A stretch of DNA of 64,000 bases from JALZCH01 sp036387135 (lineage in GTDB: Bacteria; Acidobacteriota; Blastocatellia; Pyrinomonadales; Pyrinomonadaceae): positions 1-64,000 of the forward strand of contig DASVUH010000078.1 of NCBI GenBank assembly GCA_036387135.1. The letters are read 5' to 3'. Under the pieces are notes generated by a model. It did no database searches. It was not told the origin of the DNA and saw nothing but the letters and a program-made list of their open reading frames with translations. Numbering within the stretch: the stretch's first letter is position 1; the number at the start of each line of letters is the position of its first letter. Shown here piece by piece: positions 51,436 through 60,568 of this stretch. The position numbers were made by a program, and so were the translations under genes.

Positions 51436-52035
51436 TTAGAGAGTGAACGCAACTGCATTTTCAGCCGCCCCATTACGGCTGTTTTTGATTGTCCGGCTTA
51501 AGTTGATAAGGTTTTGCAGCAGCTCCCGGATCAATTCTTTCGTCTTCTCGTCCTTCAGATTTCCCTGCTCGTCGAACCGCTCGTGGGCGCTGCCGATCAT
51601 TACTTCCGGCTGGTTGACGGTGATTATGTTCAAATTAACGAACGTCTGCCGCAGGTGATACTGAGCGCGCGCCGTGCCGATGAATCCGAGTGATGCGCCC
51701 ATCACAGCGACGGCTTTTCCATCCCATGAGTTGTCGCCGTAGGGACGCGAAGCCCAGTCCATCGCGTTTTTCAAACCGCCCGGAATCGAATAGTTGTATT
51801 CGGGCGTGACGATCAGAATCGCATCCGCCTCGCGGATTCGCCGTTTGAATTCAACGACCGAAGGGTGCGGGTCATATTCATCGTCCTGATTGAAAACGGG
51901 AATCTCGTTTAATTCGAATGTTTCAATCCTTGCGCCTTCCGGCACCAAATCAATTGCCGCCCGCAGAGCACTTCGGTTATATGAATCGCGCCGGAGACTG
52001 CCGGCGATGCCTAAGATTTTTACCTTTTCGTTCAT
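51436..52035 (-). CDS. NADPH-dependent FMN reductase (199 aa)
   Basis: ATG 52033-52035 with AAGGAGAAAG upstream. ILGIAGSLRRDSYNR (FMN phosphate loop), AILIVTPEYNYSIPGGLKNAMDWASR and VAVMGASLGFIGTARAQYHLRQ are the NADPH-dependent quinone/azo-reductase (flavodoxin-like) blocks. It makes reduced FMN or reduces quinones. It is a tandem partner of the RidA-like genes on the same strand. Confidence 0.9.
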   Translation of the reverse strand: MNEKVKILGIAGSLRRDSYNRSALRAAIDLVPEGARIETFELNEIPVFNQDDEYDPHPSVVEFKRRIREADAILIVTPEYNYSIPGGLKNAMDWASRPYGDNSWDGKAVAVMGASLGFIGTARAQYHLRQTFVNLNIITVNQPEVMIGSAHERFDEQGNLKDEKTKELIRELLQNLINLSRTIKNSRNGAAENAVAFTL

Positions 52036-52064
52036 CTCTTTCTCCTTAAAACTGTTCCAAATGT

Positions 52065-52460
52065 CTAAACTTTGGCGACGCACTTGATCTCGATTAAAAG
52101 TTCGGGAAACGCCCGCCGTTCAATTTGCAGGACTGAGCATGCCAGTGCAGGAAATCTGCCAAAAACGTCTTGACGGCATTTAACCCACACCGACTCCGCA
52201 GCCTCCATGTCTCTGACAAACAACACTACGTCAACGATGTTTTCCAAACTCGCGCCGAATTCCTTCAATAGTTTTGCGACATTCCCATATACCTGCCGCA
52301 TTTGAATTTCCATTTCTCCGAACCTGCCGAAATCGCTTTCCGGGTCGTGACTAACCTGCCCGACAAGATAAATCGTGTCGCCGACTTTGACTGCCTGCGC
52401 AAATTCGGATACGCGTCCCCACGACATCTGTAAGGTTTTGGTTTCTTTGTTGATCGCCAT
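52065..52460 (-). CDS. RidA/YjgF-family protein, copy 1 (131 aa)
   Basis: Deaminates reactive enamine/imine intermediates or a related role. VKVGDTIYLVGQVSHD, MQMRQVYGNVAKLLKEFGASLENIVDVVLFVRDM and ALACSVLQIERRAFPELLIEI match RidA; the critical arginine position near the C-terminus is not the usual TRS pattern, so the subfamily is uncertain. It is closely similar to copy 2 (52637-53032). Confidence 0.85.
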   Translation of the reverse strand: MAINKETKTLQMSWGRVSEFAQAVKVGDTIYLVGQVSHDPESDFGRFGEMEIQMRQVYGNVAKLLKEFGASLENIVDVVLFVRDMEAAESVWVKCRQDVFGRFPALACSVLQIERRAFPELLIEIKCVAKV

Positions 52461-52490
52461 AAATACTCCGGTTCAAATTAGACTAAAAGT

Positions 52491-52613
52491 CTAATTACTG
52501 GCGTGTTGTCGTTGCGGCTCATAATTTCCCGGCACAGCCCGGAAAGAGATAGCAAGCCGGTTCCAGCCATTTATCGAAATAATTGCCATCGTCAGATAAC
52601 CGGCTCCTGCCCG
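52491..52613 (-). pseudogene. Remnant of a carboxymuconolactone-decarboxylase-like gene
   Basis: The minus-strand reading near 52491-52600 gives MAIISINGWNRLAISFRA and a YEPQRQ tail, closely matching the C-terminus of the intact gene at 53065-53535 (MAIISINGWNRLAISFRAQP). Bases before it carry an in-frame stop and a shift. It shows that a RidA + CMD unit was duplicated and one CMD copy decayed. Confidence 0.8.
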
Positions 52614-52636
52614 GAAATAAAACTGTGTCAAAGATG

Positions 52637-53032
52637 CTAAACTTTGGCGACACACCTGATTTCGACCAGCAGTTCGGGAAACCCCAGCCGTTCGATTTGG
52701 ACGATTGTGCTTGCTAAGGCGGGAAATCCGCCGAAAACGTCTTCACGGCAATTAACCCGCGCCGTAAAAGCCGTTTCCATGTTCGTGACAAACAAAATTT
52801 CATCAACGACGTTTTCCATACTCGCGCCGTATTCCCCCAATACCCTGGCGACGTTCGCATACGCCTGCCGCATCTGCGTTTCCATTTCTCCGACCCCGAC
52901 GAAATTTCCTTTTTCGTCGTGGCTCACCTGTCCGGCTAGATAAATCGTGTCGCCGACTCTCACCGCCTGCGCGTATCCGAACTCGCGCTCCCAGGGCATA
53001 TTTAAAGTTTTTGTTTCTTTGCTGATTGTCAT
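52637..53032 (-). CDS. RidA/YjgF-family protein, copy 2 (131 aa)
   Basis: Same blocks as copy 1: VRVGDTIYLAGQVSHDEKGN, METQMRQAYANVARVLGEYGASMENVVDEILFVTNM and ALASTIVQIERLGFPELLVEI. The upstream flank repeats that of copy 1, and a CMD gene follows, matching the decayed copy after copy 1. The pair was therefore formed by segmental duplication. Confidence 0.85.
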   Translation of the reverse strand: MTISKETKTLNMPWEREFGYAQAVRVGDTIYLAGQVSHDEKGNFVGVGEMETQMRQAYANVARVLGEYGASMENVVDEILFVTNMETAFTARVNCREDVFGGFPALASTIVQIERLGFPELLVEIRCVAKV

Positions 53033-53064
53033 AAAAAACTCCGGTTCAAAATTAGACTTTTAGG

Positions 53065-53535
53065 TTAATTAGCGGCTTGTTTTCGCCGCGGCTCGTAATC
53101 TCCGGGCTGTGCCCGAAAAGAAATCGCGAGCCGGTTCCAGCCGTTGATCGAGATGATCGCCATGGTCAAATTGACCAGCTCCTGCTCGGAGAACTGTTCC
53201 CGCGCCGCGGCGTAATCTTCGTCGGAAGCATTGCTTTCCGAGATGAGCGTGACGGCTTCGGTCCAGGCTAAAGCGGCGCGTTCTCTTTCGGTATAAAACG
53301 GGGCTTCGCGCCAGGCGTTCAGCAGATAAAGCCTCTGCTCGCTTTCGCCGAGAGCGCGGGCGTCTTTGGTGTGCATGTCTATGCAGTAGGCGCATCCGTT
53401 GATTTGCGAAGCGCGCGTTTTGACGAGTTCGAGCAGCGAGTGTTCAAGCCCCGACTCTTCGACATATTTGTGAAGTTTGTAAATGGCTTGAACGCCGCCG
53501 GGAGCGAGCTTCGTGTAATTTAATCGAGTTTCCAT
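53065..53535 (-). CDS. Carboxymuconolactone-decarboxylase/AhpD-family protein (156 aa)
   Basis: ATG 53533-53535 has AGAGGTAG upstream. ELVKTRASQINGCAYCIDMHTKDARALGE gives the active CxxC (C48, C51) and H55 of AhpD-like alkylhydroperoxidases. The rest is helical (NLTMAIISINGWNRLAISFR). It probably reduces peroxides or acts as a lactone-ring enzyme. It is followed by the RidA copy 2 gene. Confidence 0.85.
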   Translation of the reverse strand: METRLNYTKLAPGGVQAIYKLHKYVEESGLEHSLLELVKTRASQINGCAYCIDMHTKDARALGESEQRLYLLNAWREAPFYTERERAALAWTEAVTLISESNASDEDYAAAREQFSEQELVNLTMAIISINGWNRLAISFRAQPGDYEPRRKQAAN

Positions 53536-53858
53536 CACAGCTACCTCTTTTTATTAAAGATTGATAATCGCCGTGACTTAAACAACCTTCGTGCCAACTT
53601 ATGTTTTACCCGCCATCAAAAACGAAAAGCCCGAAATACAGGCGCTTCAATTTCCTAGCGAGGGTTAAGACAAGGTCAGGACAGGCTATCTTTTCTGACT
53701 TTATTTCAACCGACGCGTTGATATTTCAACATCAGCGAAAGCCGCTTTTCTTCTCCACCGCGATAAATGCTCGCTTTTTTATGACAAAGAGCGCGGAACT
53801 TGATTTGCAAAACCTTGAAAAAGAGGGGCGAAAATGTCCCGAAACAAAAGGAGAGAAT
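53536..53858. other. Region before the isochorismatase-like gene
   Basis: A frame is open upstream of the isochorismatase start but shows no domain, so I regard it as leader. No other gene supported; the promoter of 53859-54521 is probably here. Confidence 0.45.
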
Positions 53859-54521
53859 ATGAATAATCAAAACGGAAATGGAATGTATAAAGCTTTATTT
53901 GATCCGTCAGATGCCGTCATTCTGCTGCTCGACCACCAGGCGGGTTTGTTTCAAACGGTAAAAGACATTGGCGTTCTGGAATTACGCGCAAACACCGTCG
54001 CTCTGGCAAAACTGGCGACGCTGATGGATGTTCCAGTCATCACTTCCGCCTCGGTGCCGGAAGGTCCGAACGGTCCGCTGATTCCCGAAATCCACGAGAA
54101 CGCGCCGCACGCCGTTTTTGTTCGCCGCAAAGGAGAAATCAACGCCTGGGAGAACGAAGATTTTGTCAGAACAGTGCGCGAAACGGGCAAAAAGACTTTG
54201 ATTATCGCGGGCGTCTGGACGAGCGTCTGCGTCGCTTTTCCGGCGCTCGACGCGCTTTCTGAAGGATACAGAGTTTACGCCGTGATGGACGCTTCGGGCG
54301 ACCCGAGCGAATTTGCCTCGCGCGTGACGCTTGCCCGCTTTACCCAAGCCGGAGTGGTTCCGACCAGTATCAGCGCCGTCATCTGCGAGTTTCAGCGCCA
54401 TTGGAATCGCCCGAACAACGCCGAATGGGCGGAGCTTTACACGATGCATGCGCCGAACTACAAAGCGGTTATCGAAAGCTTCCAGAAAGCGCAGGAAGTC
54501 GCTAAACAGGCAACCGTCTAA
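53859..54521 (+). CDS. Isochorismatase-family cysteine hydrolase (220 aa)
   Basis: ATG 53859 with AAGGAGAG upstream. AVILLLDHQAGLFQTVKDIG (Asp), FVRRKGEINAWENEDFV (Lys) and LIIAGVWTSVCVAFPALDAL (Cys) form the Asp-Lys-Cys catalytic set. Hydrolyses an amide, ester or enol ether; the specific substrate cannot be told. The longer frame includes a Met-poor leader without domain. Confidence 0.88.
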   Translation: MNNQNGNGMYKALFDPSDAVILLLDHQAGLFQTVKDIGVLELRANTVALAKLATLMDVPVITSASVPEGPNGPLIPEIHENAPHAVFVRRKGEINAWENEDFVRTVRETGKKTLIIAGVWTSVCVAFPALDALSEGYRVYAVMDASGDPSEFASRVTLARFTQAGVVPTSISAVICEFQRHWNRPNNAEWAELYTMHAPNYKAVIESFQKAQEVAKQATV

Positions 54522-54601
54522 CTTACGAAAAGCAGACAGATTAAGACTAACGAATTTCTGTTTGATATACCCTTCGCGGTCTGAATTTCAGAGGAGAAGA
54601 A

Positions 54602-56470
54602 ATGAGTCGGGAGAATGCCAAAACAAGCGCTGATTTAATCGTCTTCAACGCCAAAATCGCCACACAGGACGAGCGGCGCCAGTTTGCCGCCGCGCTCGCG
54701 ATCAAAGACGGAAAATTTATTTACGTTGGACGAGAGCGGGAAGTAATGCGTTTTAAAGGCGATAAAACACAAGTCATTGACGCGAACAAAAGAACGATTA
54801 TTCCGGGCTTGAACGATTCGCACACGCACCCGATTCGCGGCGGCTTGAATTACAACATGGAGCTTCGCTGGGACGGCGTTGATTCTCTGGCAGATGCTTT
54901 GAACATGCTCAAAGAACAAGCCCGCAATACGCCTCCGCCGCAATGGGTGCGCGTCATCGGCGGCTGGACGGAATTTCAGTTCAAGGAAAAACGAATGCCG
55001 ACGCTCGACGAGATAAACGCCGTTGCGCCGGACACGCCGGTTTTCGTGCTGCATCTTTACGACCGCGCTTTTTTGAACGCGGCGGCTCTGCGCGCGGTCG
55101 GTTACACGAAAGAAACGCCCGATCCGCCCGGCGGAGAAATCGAGCGCGATAAAAACGGCAATCCGACCGGGCTTTTAATCGCCCGTCCCAATGCGAACAT
55201 TCTTTATTCGACTCTCGCAAAAGGTCCGAAACTGTCGTTCGACGACCAGTTGAACTCGTCGCGTCATTTTATGCGCGAACTTAATCGTTTTGGCGTGACG
55301 AGCGTAATTGACGCCGGCGGCGGTTTCCAAAATTACCCGGACGATTACAAGGTTATCGAGCAATTGCACAAAGAAAATCAATTGACGACGCGCTTTGCTT
55401 ATAATCTTTTCACCCAGAAACCAAAAGAGGAATTACAGGATTTCGAGCGTTGGTCAAAGCTGATTAAACCCGAACAAGGAGATGATTTTTACCGTCATAA
55501 CGGCGCGGGCGAAATGCTCGTTTTTTCCGCCGCCGATTTTGAAGATTTTTTAGAGCCGCGCCCCGTTTTGCCCGAAACGATGGAACAGGAGCTTTACCGC
55601 GTCGTCCGCCTTTTGGCAGAAAACGACTGGGCGTTTCGCCTGCACGCGACTTACGACGAATCAATTACGCGCGCCTTAAATGTTTACGAAAAAGTTCACC
55701 GCGAAGTGCCGATTGATAAGCTGGGCTGGTTCATTGACCACGCCGAAACGATTTCGGATAGAAACATCGAACGAATAAAAAAATTAGGCGGCGGAATTGC
55801 CGTTCAGCACCGGATGGCTTTTCAGGGTGAATATTTCGCCGAGCGTTACGGGGAAACTCAAACGAAACGAACGCCTCCGATTAAAAGAATGCTGGAAATG
55901 AATGTGCCGGTCGGAGCCGGAACTGACGCGACGCGCGTGGCGAGCTATAACCCGTTCGTTTCCTTGTATTGGCTGGTGTCCGGCAAAACTGTCGGCGGCT
56001 TGCAAATGTATGACGAATCGAACCGCCTCGACCGGGTGGAGGCGCTGCGATTGTGGACTGTCGGCAGCAGTTGGTTTTCGGGCGATGCGGGCAAAAAAGG
56101 TTCGATTGAAACGGGACGGCTCGCCGATTTAGCCGTACTCTCGGCTGATTTTTTCAGCATTCCCGAAGAACAGATTAAATTGCTCGAATCGGTTTTAACG
56201 ATTGTCGGCGGCAAAATCGTTTATGCCGAAAATGAATTCAAACAATTCGCGCCGCCCGATTTGCCCGTCAGCCCGTCGTGGTCGAGCGTTAAAACTTTCG
56301 GCGGCTATCACAACCAGTCTCCAAAAGCGACGGGCGCACGGTTCCTGTCCCATTCGCGCAATCACGCGACATGCGGCGGGCATAATTTGATAAGTAACGC
56401 AGGCGAAAATGCGGCGGCTAAATTCGATTTCTTTGGCGGATTCGGCACAGCTTGCGCGTGCGCTTTTTAA
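54602..56470 (+). CDS. YtcJ-like amidohydrolase (622 aa)
   Basis: ATG 54602 with GAGGAGAAG upstream. IIPGLNDSHTHPIRGG (HxH metal site) near residue 70, LHLYDRAFLNAAALRAVGY, IDHAETISDRNIERI (His), PVGAGTDATRVASYNPFVSLYW (Asp) and IETGRLADLAVLSADFFSIP are the amidohydrolase_3 pattern. A metal-dependent hydrolase of unknown substrate. The tail (FLSHSRNHATCGGHNLISNA) is extra and unrecognised. Confidence 0.88.
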   Translation: MSRENAKTSADLIVFNAKIATQDERRQFAAALAIKDGKFIYVGREREVMRFKGDKTQVIDANKRTIIPGLNDSHTHPIRGGLNYNMELRWDGVDSLADALNMLKEQARNTPPPQWVRVIGGWTEFQFKEKRMPTLDEINAVAPDTPVFVLHLYDRAFLNAAALRAVGYTKETPDPPGGEIERDKNGNPTGLLIARPNANILYSTLAKGPKLSFDDQLNSSRHFMRELNRFGVTSVIDAGGGFQNYPDDYKVIEQLHKENQLTTRFAYNLFTQKPKEELQDFERWSKLIKPEQGDDFYRHNGAGEMLVFSAADFEDFLEPRPVLPETMEQELYRVVRLLAENDWAFRLHATYDESITRALNVYEKVHREVPIDKLGWFIDHAETISDRNIERIKKLGGGIAVQHRMAFQGEYFAERYGETQTKRTPPIKRMLEMNVPVGAGTDATRVASYNPFVSLYWLVSGKTVGGLQMYDESNRLDRVEALRLWTVGSSWFSGDAGKKGSIETGRLADLAVLSADFFSIPEEQIKLLESVLTIVGGKIVYAENEFKQFAPPDLPVSPSWSSVKTFGGYHNQSPKATGARFLSHSRNHATCGGHNLISNAGENAAAKFDFFGGFGTACACAF

Positions 56471-56506
56471 AGGCGGCGGATGATGTCCGGGCTTGAATGA
56501 AACATT

Positions 56507-57247
56507 ATGGAGAACGAACGGGCGAAACAGATTGAAGGGCAAAAACATATCGAGCCGCTGCCGGTTTTGCTGCTGGTTTTGACCGTTACGACCGGCTTGC
56601 TCGACGCGGTCAGTTTTCTCGGCTTAGGCAGAGTTTTTACGGCGAACATGACCGGGAACGTGGTTTTTCTGGGTTTTGCCTTGGGCGGCGCGCACAATAT
56701 TGCGGTCAATAGTTCGCTGGCTGCAATCGGCGCATTTTTGGTGGGCGCGGCTCTCGGTGGAAAAATTGGCAAGCTTTACGCGGGGGGACAATTCCGAAAG
56801 TGGTTTTTGATCGTCGCCGTTATCGAATCTGCTTTACTCGTCGGAGCAGGATTGATCTCGATTGGTTTCGACTTTGAAACGCACACGACCGCCTTTCAGC
56901 TTTACGCGGTAATTGTGCTGACGGCGGCTGCGATGGGCGTGCGGAATGCGACGGTTCGCCAAATCAGTGTGAAGGATATGACGACCACCGTTTTGACTCT
57001 GACGCTGACCGGCATCGGGGCTGATTCGAGCTTTGCGGGCGGCAAAAACGAGAATTTTGCGAGGCGAGCGGGTTCGGTGATTTTAATGTTTGCGGGCGCT
57101 GGTCTCGGCGCGTGGCTGCTCTACCAAAGCGGCGGAGTTGCGCTTCCGCTGTTTGTCTGCGGCGTGTGCGTTCTGATCATAACTTTGATTTACGCCGCTC
57201 ATCCAGCTTCGCAAGTCAGAAAAGATGCTGGCAAAGCAGTCACTTAA
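56507..57247 (+). CDS. DUF1275/YoaK-family membrane protein (246 aa)
   Basis: Helices PVLLLVLTVTTGLLDAVSFLGL, VFLGFALGGAHNIAVNSSLAAIGAFLVGAALG, WFLIVAVIESALLVGAGLI, ALYAVIVLTAAAMGVRNA and GSVILMFAGAGLGAWLLYQ; RVFTANMTGNVVFLG and VRQISVKDMTTTVLTLTL are the conserved blocks. Inner-membrane protein of unknown transport role. It follows the amidohydrolase by 36 bp and may share its transcript. Confidence 0.85.
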   Translation: MENERAKQIEGQKHIEPLPVLLLVLTVTTGLLDAVSFLGLGRVFTANMTGNVVFLGFALGGAHNIAVNSSLAAIGAFLVGAALGGKIGKLYAGGQFRKWFLIVAVIESALLVGAGLISIGFDFETHTTAFQLYAVIVLTAAAMGVRNATVRQISVKDMTTTVLTLTLTGIGADSSFAGGKNENFARRAGSVILMFAGAGLGAWLLYQSGGVALPLFVCGVCVLIITLIYAAHPASQVRKDAGKAVT

Positions 57248-57327
57248 TAAGTGAGTCGGTGAGCGTTAAAAATACGAATTATTTTGGTTTGCAGGTGACT
57301 TATAAAGTTTATTTTTTGAGCAAAAGT

Positions 57328-57759
57328 ATGATTCAGGAAATCTGGCAATTTATTTTTTATTCCGATTTGGGAAGCGCTTTTAACAACATTGCGCTGCTGG
57401 TTTTCCGGGTCTTGCTTTGTCTTCAGATGCTGCGCGCTCACGGCTTGAAAAAAATTGGCGTCGGCGTTGGCGAAGCGGAAGTCGTGCCGAATCCTTTGGG
57501 ACTTCCTCTCAAACTCAATCAATTGATTGCGTATTTTTCCGGCGTGGTCGCGCCCGTTTTTATCGCTTTCGGATTTCTGACCCGTTTATCGGCTGTACCG
57601 ATTCTGGCAGTTACCTTAACCGGGTATTTCGTCGTCCACCGCTGGGACATCCTGAGCGTCAGAGACGTTCCCTTTATGTATAGCCTGAGCTATTTATACA
57701 TCTTCTCGGTCGGCGCGGGCAGATTTTCGATTGATTACTATTTGTCGCAATTTTTTTAG
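57328..57759 (+). CDS. DoxX-family membrane protein (143 aa)
   Basis: ATG 57328 (MIQEIWQFIFYSDLG) is used because the frame before it overlaps the DUF1275 gene. No strong ribosome site. Four hydrophobic helices (NNIALLVFRVLLCLQMLRAHGL, NQLIAYFSGVVAPVFIAFGF, SAVPILAVTLTGYFVVH, PFMYSLSYLYIFSVGAG) match DoxX. It immediately precedes the molybdo-protein operon. Confidence 0.75.
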   Translation: MIQEIWQFIFYSDLGSAFNNIALLVFRVLLCLQMLRAHGLKKIGVGVGEAEVVPNPLGLPLKLNQLIAYFSGVVAPVFIAFGFLTRLSAVPILAVTLTGYFVVHRWDILSVRDVPFMYSLSYLYIFSVGAGRFSIDYYLSQFF

Positions 57760-57772
57760 AAGGAAGGTGCTT

Positions 57773-58402
57773 ATGGCAGAAAATTTTATTTCACGCGGTT
57801 TCAAAGGACGAGCCAGAGAAGCCGATAAAACGCGCAAAGAACGTGTTCCGCCCGGTCAGTACGTCACGGAAGGTTTTCCGGTGTTGTCCGCCGGACCTAC
57901 TCCGCGAACGGCGCTTGAGCGTTGGGATTTTTCGATTTACGGGGAAATTAATGAGGATTTGAAATGGACGTGGGACGAGTTCCAAAAGCTGCCTCGTGAA
58001 ACCTTCACGGTTGATATTCACTGCGTTACCAAGTGGTCAAAGCTCGGCACGGTCTGGACGGGCGTTTCTATTGACACATTGCTCCAGGGCATAGACCTTG
58101 AGGCTCAGCCGGAAGTCCGGTATCTGATCGCTTATTGCGATGGCGGTTATACGACGAATCTGCCGCTCGCCGATGTGCGCAATGGCAAAGCATGGGTGGT
58201 TTACGAATTCGACGGAAAGCCGCTCGCGCCCGAGCACGGAGGTCCGGCGCGACTGCTGGTGCCTCATCTCTACTTTTGGAAAAGCGCGAAATGGATTCGC
58301 GGCTTTAAGCTCGTCAGGGAAGACCACCCCGGTTTCTGGGAGTCGTATGGTTATCACAATTACGGTGACCCCTGGAAAGAGCAGCGATACACGGGAGATT
58401 AA
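57773..58402 (+). CDS. Sulfite-oxidase-like molybdopterin protein (209 aa)
   Basis: ATG 57773 with AGAAGGAAGG upstream. Mo-ligand cysteine C84 in IHCVTKWSK, GVSIDTLLQG, VRYLIAYCDGGYTTNLPLADV, AWVVYEFDGKPLAPEHGGPARLLVP and WKSAKWIRGFKL are the sulfite-oxidase-fold blocks (YedY-like size). No twin-arginine signal is visible, so it may be cytosolic. A ferredoxin-reductase gene follows 5 bp later as a partner. Confidence 0.9.
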   Translation: MAENFISRGFKGRAREADKTRKERVPPGQYVTEGFPVLSAGPTPRTALERWDFSIYGEINEDLKWTWDEFQKLPRETFTVDIHCVTKWSKLGTVWTGVSIDTLLQGIDLEAQPEVRYLIAYCDGGYTTNLPLADVRNGKAWVVYEFDGKPLAPEHGGPARLLVPHLYFWKSAKWIRGFKLVREDHPGFWESYGYHNYGDPWKEQRYTGD

Positions 58403-58407
58403 AAGTT

Positions 58408-59163
58408 ATGGCGGAGCAGCAACAGCTTAAATGGCAATTCGGAACGGTGGTTGAAATTCGGCGGGAAACGCCGAAGGTAAAAAGTCTGATTTTCGACATG
58501 CCAAATTGGACGAGACATCTGGCGGGGCAGCGAGTTGACGTGCGCCTGACGGCTGAAGACGGCTACCAGGCGCAGCGCAGCTACTCTATTGCTTCGCCGC
58601 CGGAAGATAAACGTCTGATGCTCACGGTTGATCGCATTGAGGACGGCGAGGTTTCGCCTTATTTAACCGATGAAGTGAGCGTCGGCGACCGATTAGAGCT
58701 GCGCGGACCCATCGGCGGCTATTTTGTCTGGGACGCAAACGACGAGAAGAACAACGGCGTGCCGCTCTTTCTGGTCGCTGGCGGAAGCGGCATTGTACCG
58801 CTGATGGCGATGATTCGTCACCGCGCGAATTCGGCAAAGAAAGTCCCGACCAGACTTCTTTACTCGTCGCGCTCCTATGAAGATATTATTTACCGCGAAG
58901 AGCTTGACCGTTTCGCCCGGAACGACTCTTCCCTGCAAATCATTCACACTTTAACCAGGCGGCAGCCGCAAAGCTGGAACGGTTACGGGCGCAGGATTGA
59001 CCCGGCAATGCTGGCGGAAACCGGCTTTCAACCGGCGGAAAAGCCGCTCATTTTCGCTTGCGGTTCAACCGGGCTGGTCGAGACGGTCGCCACGTATTTG
59101 CTGGAACTGGGCTATGACCCGGAACGCATCAGGACGGAGCGTTTCGGTCCGACCGGAAGCTGA
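58408..59163 (+). CDS. Ferredoxin-reductase-type FAD/NAD(P) protein (251 aa)
   Basis: QRVDVRLTAEDGYQAQRSYSIASPPED (FAD), LRGPIGGYFVWD, LFLVAGGSGIVPLMAMIRH (NAD(P)) and FACGSTGLVETVATYLLELGY. No 2Fe-2S motif, so it is the reductase component only. It starts 5 bp after the molybdo-protein, and the two probably form a two-component oxidoreductase with a shared electron path. Physiological substrate unknown. Confidence 0.9.
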   Translation: MAEQQQLKWQFGTVVEIRRETPKVKSLIFDMPNWTRHLAGQRVDVRLTAEDGYQAQRSYSIASPPEDKRLMLTVDRIEDGEVSPYLTDEVSVGDRLELRGPIGGYFVWDANDEKNNGVPLFLVAGGSGIVPLMAMIRHRANSAKKVPTRLLYSSRSYEDIIYREELDRFARNDSSLQIIHTLTRRQPQSWNGYGRRIDPAMLAETGFQPAEKPLIFACGSTGLVETVATYLLELGYDPERIRTERFGPTGS

Positions 59164-59292
59164 ACCGGATGAAACACAACCGAAGGCTTTCTTTGAAATA
59201 ATATTAGGCTTTTTGTTAAGGCTAATTTAATTCCTTCCAGACCCGTACACGTCCGTCAATTTGCGAAAGAATTTTCTTTATAATAGTGCGAG

Positions 59293-59517
59293 TTATACCT
59301 CGTAATAATTTGGCAATGAGTCGGAGATGTTTTCGTCTTCGTAATCGGCGTTTAAATCTTCAATTCTCTCGCTCATTTCATGAATGAAATTGTGTGTAAG
59401 AAATATTTGAGTGTTATTCGGCAGGGTAAAACTCATCCCTTCCCGATTGTTAAAAGGCTGATTTACTTCAGTGGTTTTTACATCGTTGTCTATAAAATCA
59501 ATTCTATAACTATTCAT
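59293..59517 (-). CDS. Small acidic hypothetical protein (74 aa)
   Basis: ATG 59515-59517 with GAGG upstream. Acidic, beta-rich start (MNSYRIDFIDNDVKTTEV) and helical acidic end (ERIEDLNADYEDENISDSL). No domain. It follows 59554-60030 on the same strand and may be in its transcript. Confidence 0.5.
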   Translation of the reverse strand: MNSYRIDFIDNDVKTTEVNQPFNNREGMSFTLPNNTQIFLTHNFIHEMSERIEDLNADYEDENISDSLPNYYEV

Positions 59518-59553
59518 AATTTTTACCTCGCCGTTTTCACGAAAGATCAGGGC

Positions 59554-60030
59554 TTACAGTTTATTTACCGAATCTGTTTCTTTTATTTCAGAAATAAGTT
59601 TCAGCACGCCGGAACAATACCAATTAGAGTGAGAATTGATTTGTCGGCGCAGCACGTCGCTGGATTCGTACTGTTCCATCACGTACCTGTTCCAGTTTGG
59701 GCGCTGCGCTGCCGGAAGCTCATCAATTTGCACGGCTATCAAATTCATGAAGCCGACGATCATCGCGGCTGTGCAATGAAGCTGCTCCCTTTCCGTTTCG
59801 CCCATTGCTTCACCGAGTTCCTTGTTGCTAAAGAAATAAGGATACAGATTAGGGTGTTCGGCTAAGAATCGCATTATTTCCAGATTTTGATTGTAAAGCC
59901 GCTCGTTAACGTTTCCGCTGGTTTCCGTCATCAACGCCATTGTTTGCTTATTCGCCGCCCACATCGCAAAAACACCGCCAATCCCAGCGCCGATCACGCC
60001 TCCCAGGAATCCCATTAAAGCTTCGTTCAT
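59554..60030 (-). CDS. Hypothetical membrane-associated protein (158 aa)
   Basis: ATG 60028-60030 with AGAAGG upstream. A Gly/Ala-rich helix at the start (LMGFLGGVIGAGIGGVFAMWAA) inserts in or associates with the membrane; the rest is helical and ends SEIKETDSVNKL. No family recognised. Confidence 0.55.
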   Translation of the reverse strand: MNEALMGFLGGVIGAGIGGVFAMWAANKQTMALMTETSGNVNERLYNQNLEIMRFLAEHPNLYPYFFSNKELGEAMGETEREQLHCTAAMIVGFMNLIAVQIDELPAAQRPNWNRYVMEQYESSDVLRRQINSHSNWYCSGVLKLISEIKETDSVNKL

Positions 60031-60568
60031 AAGTGTCAATACCTTCTTAATTTCGAGTCGGAAAAGGAAAGTCGAAATCAAACGCCAGATGCCTTACTAT
60101 TCGCTTTTCTCACTGCGCTCTTTCCAATAAGCCCCGGTCAAATCTGAAAATCGGCGCTCGATATTTGCCCGAAACGGAATTTCCTTTTCAACTGATTAAT
60201 TCTGTAAACAATTTTTATTCCAGAATGCGGAAAGATACCCGCGAGCCGGAAAAACGTCTCAATAAAGCGCCTTTAATCAAATCATTAATCACCGAATAAC
60301 CAGCCTTTAACGCAAAACAATTTTTGCCGTGTCAGGATGTCGCCACCGCTGTTGAAATACAGGCAGTCAAGGCGCTTTCTGATCCCTTGCGAGAGATTAC
60401 GCCAAAGATTAAAAACCTTTATATCTCGGACTCTTAGCCGGTTTGTCGCTACGGCAAGCGTTGGTATGAAAGTTGTAACAGCAATGATCGAAATGACTTT
60501 TAAGGTAACTTGAAATTTAAGTCATGCTTACTTTCCAAATTCAATAAATATCGAGGTTAAAAATCAAA
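60031..60568. other. Gene-free region before dps
   Basis: Nothing recognisable except AT-rich stretches just before the dps ribosome site. Probable promoter region. Confidence 0.5.
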
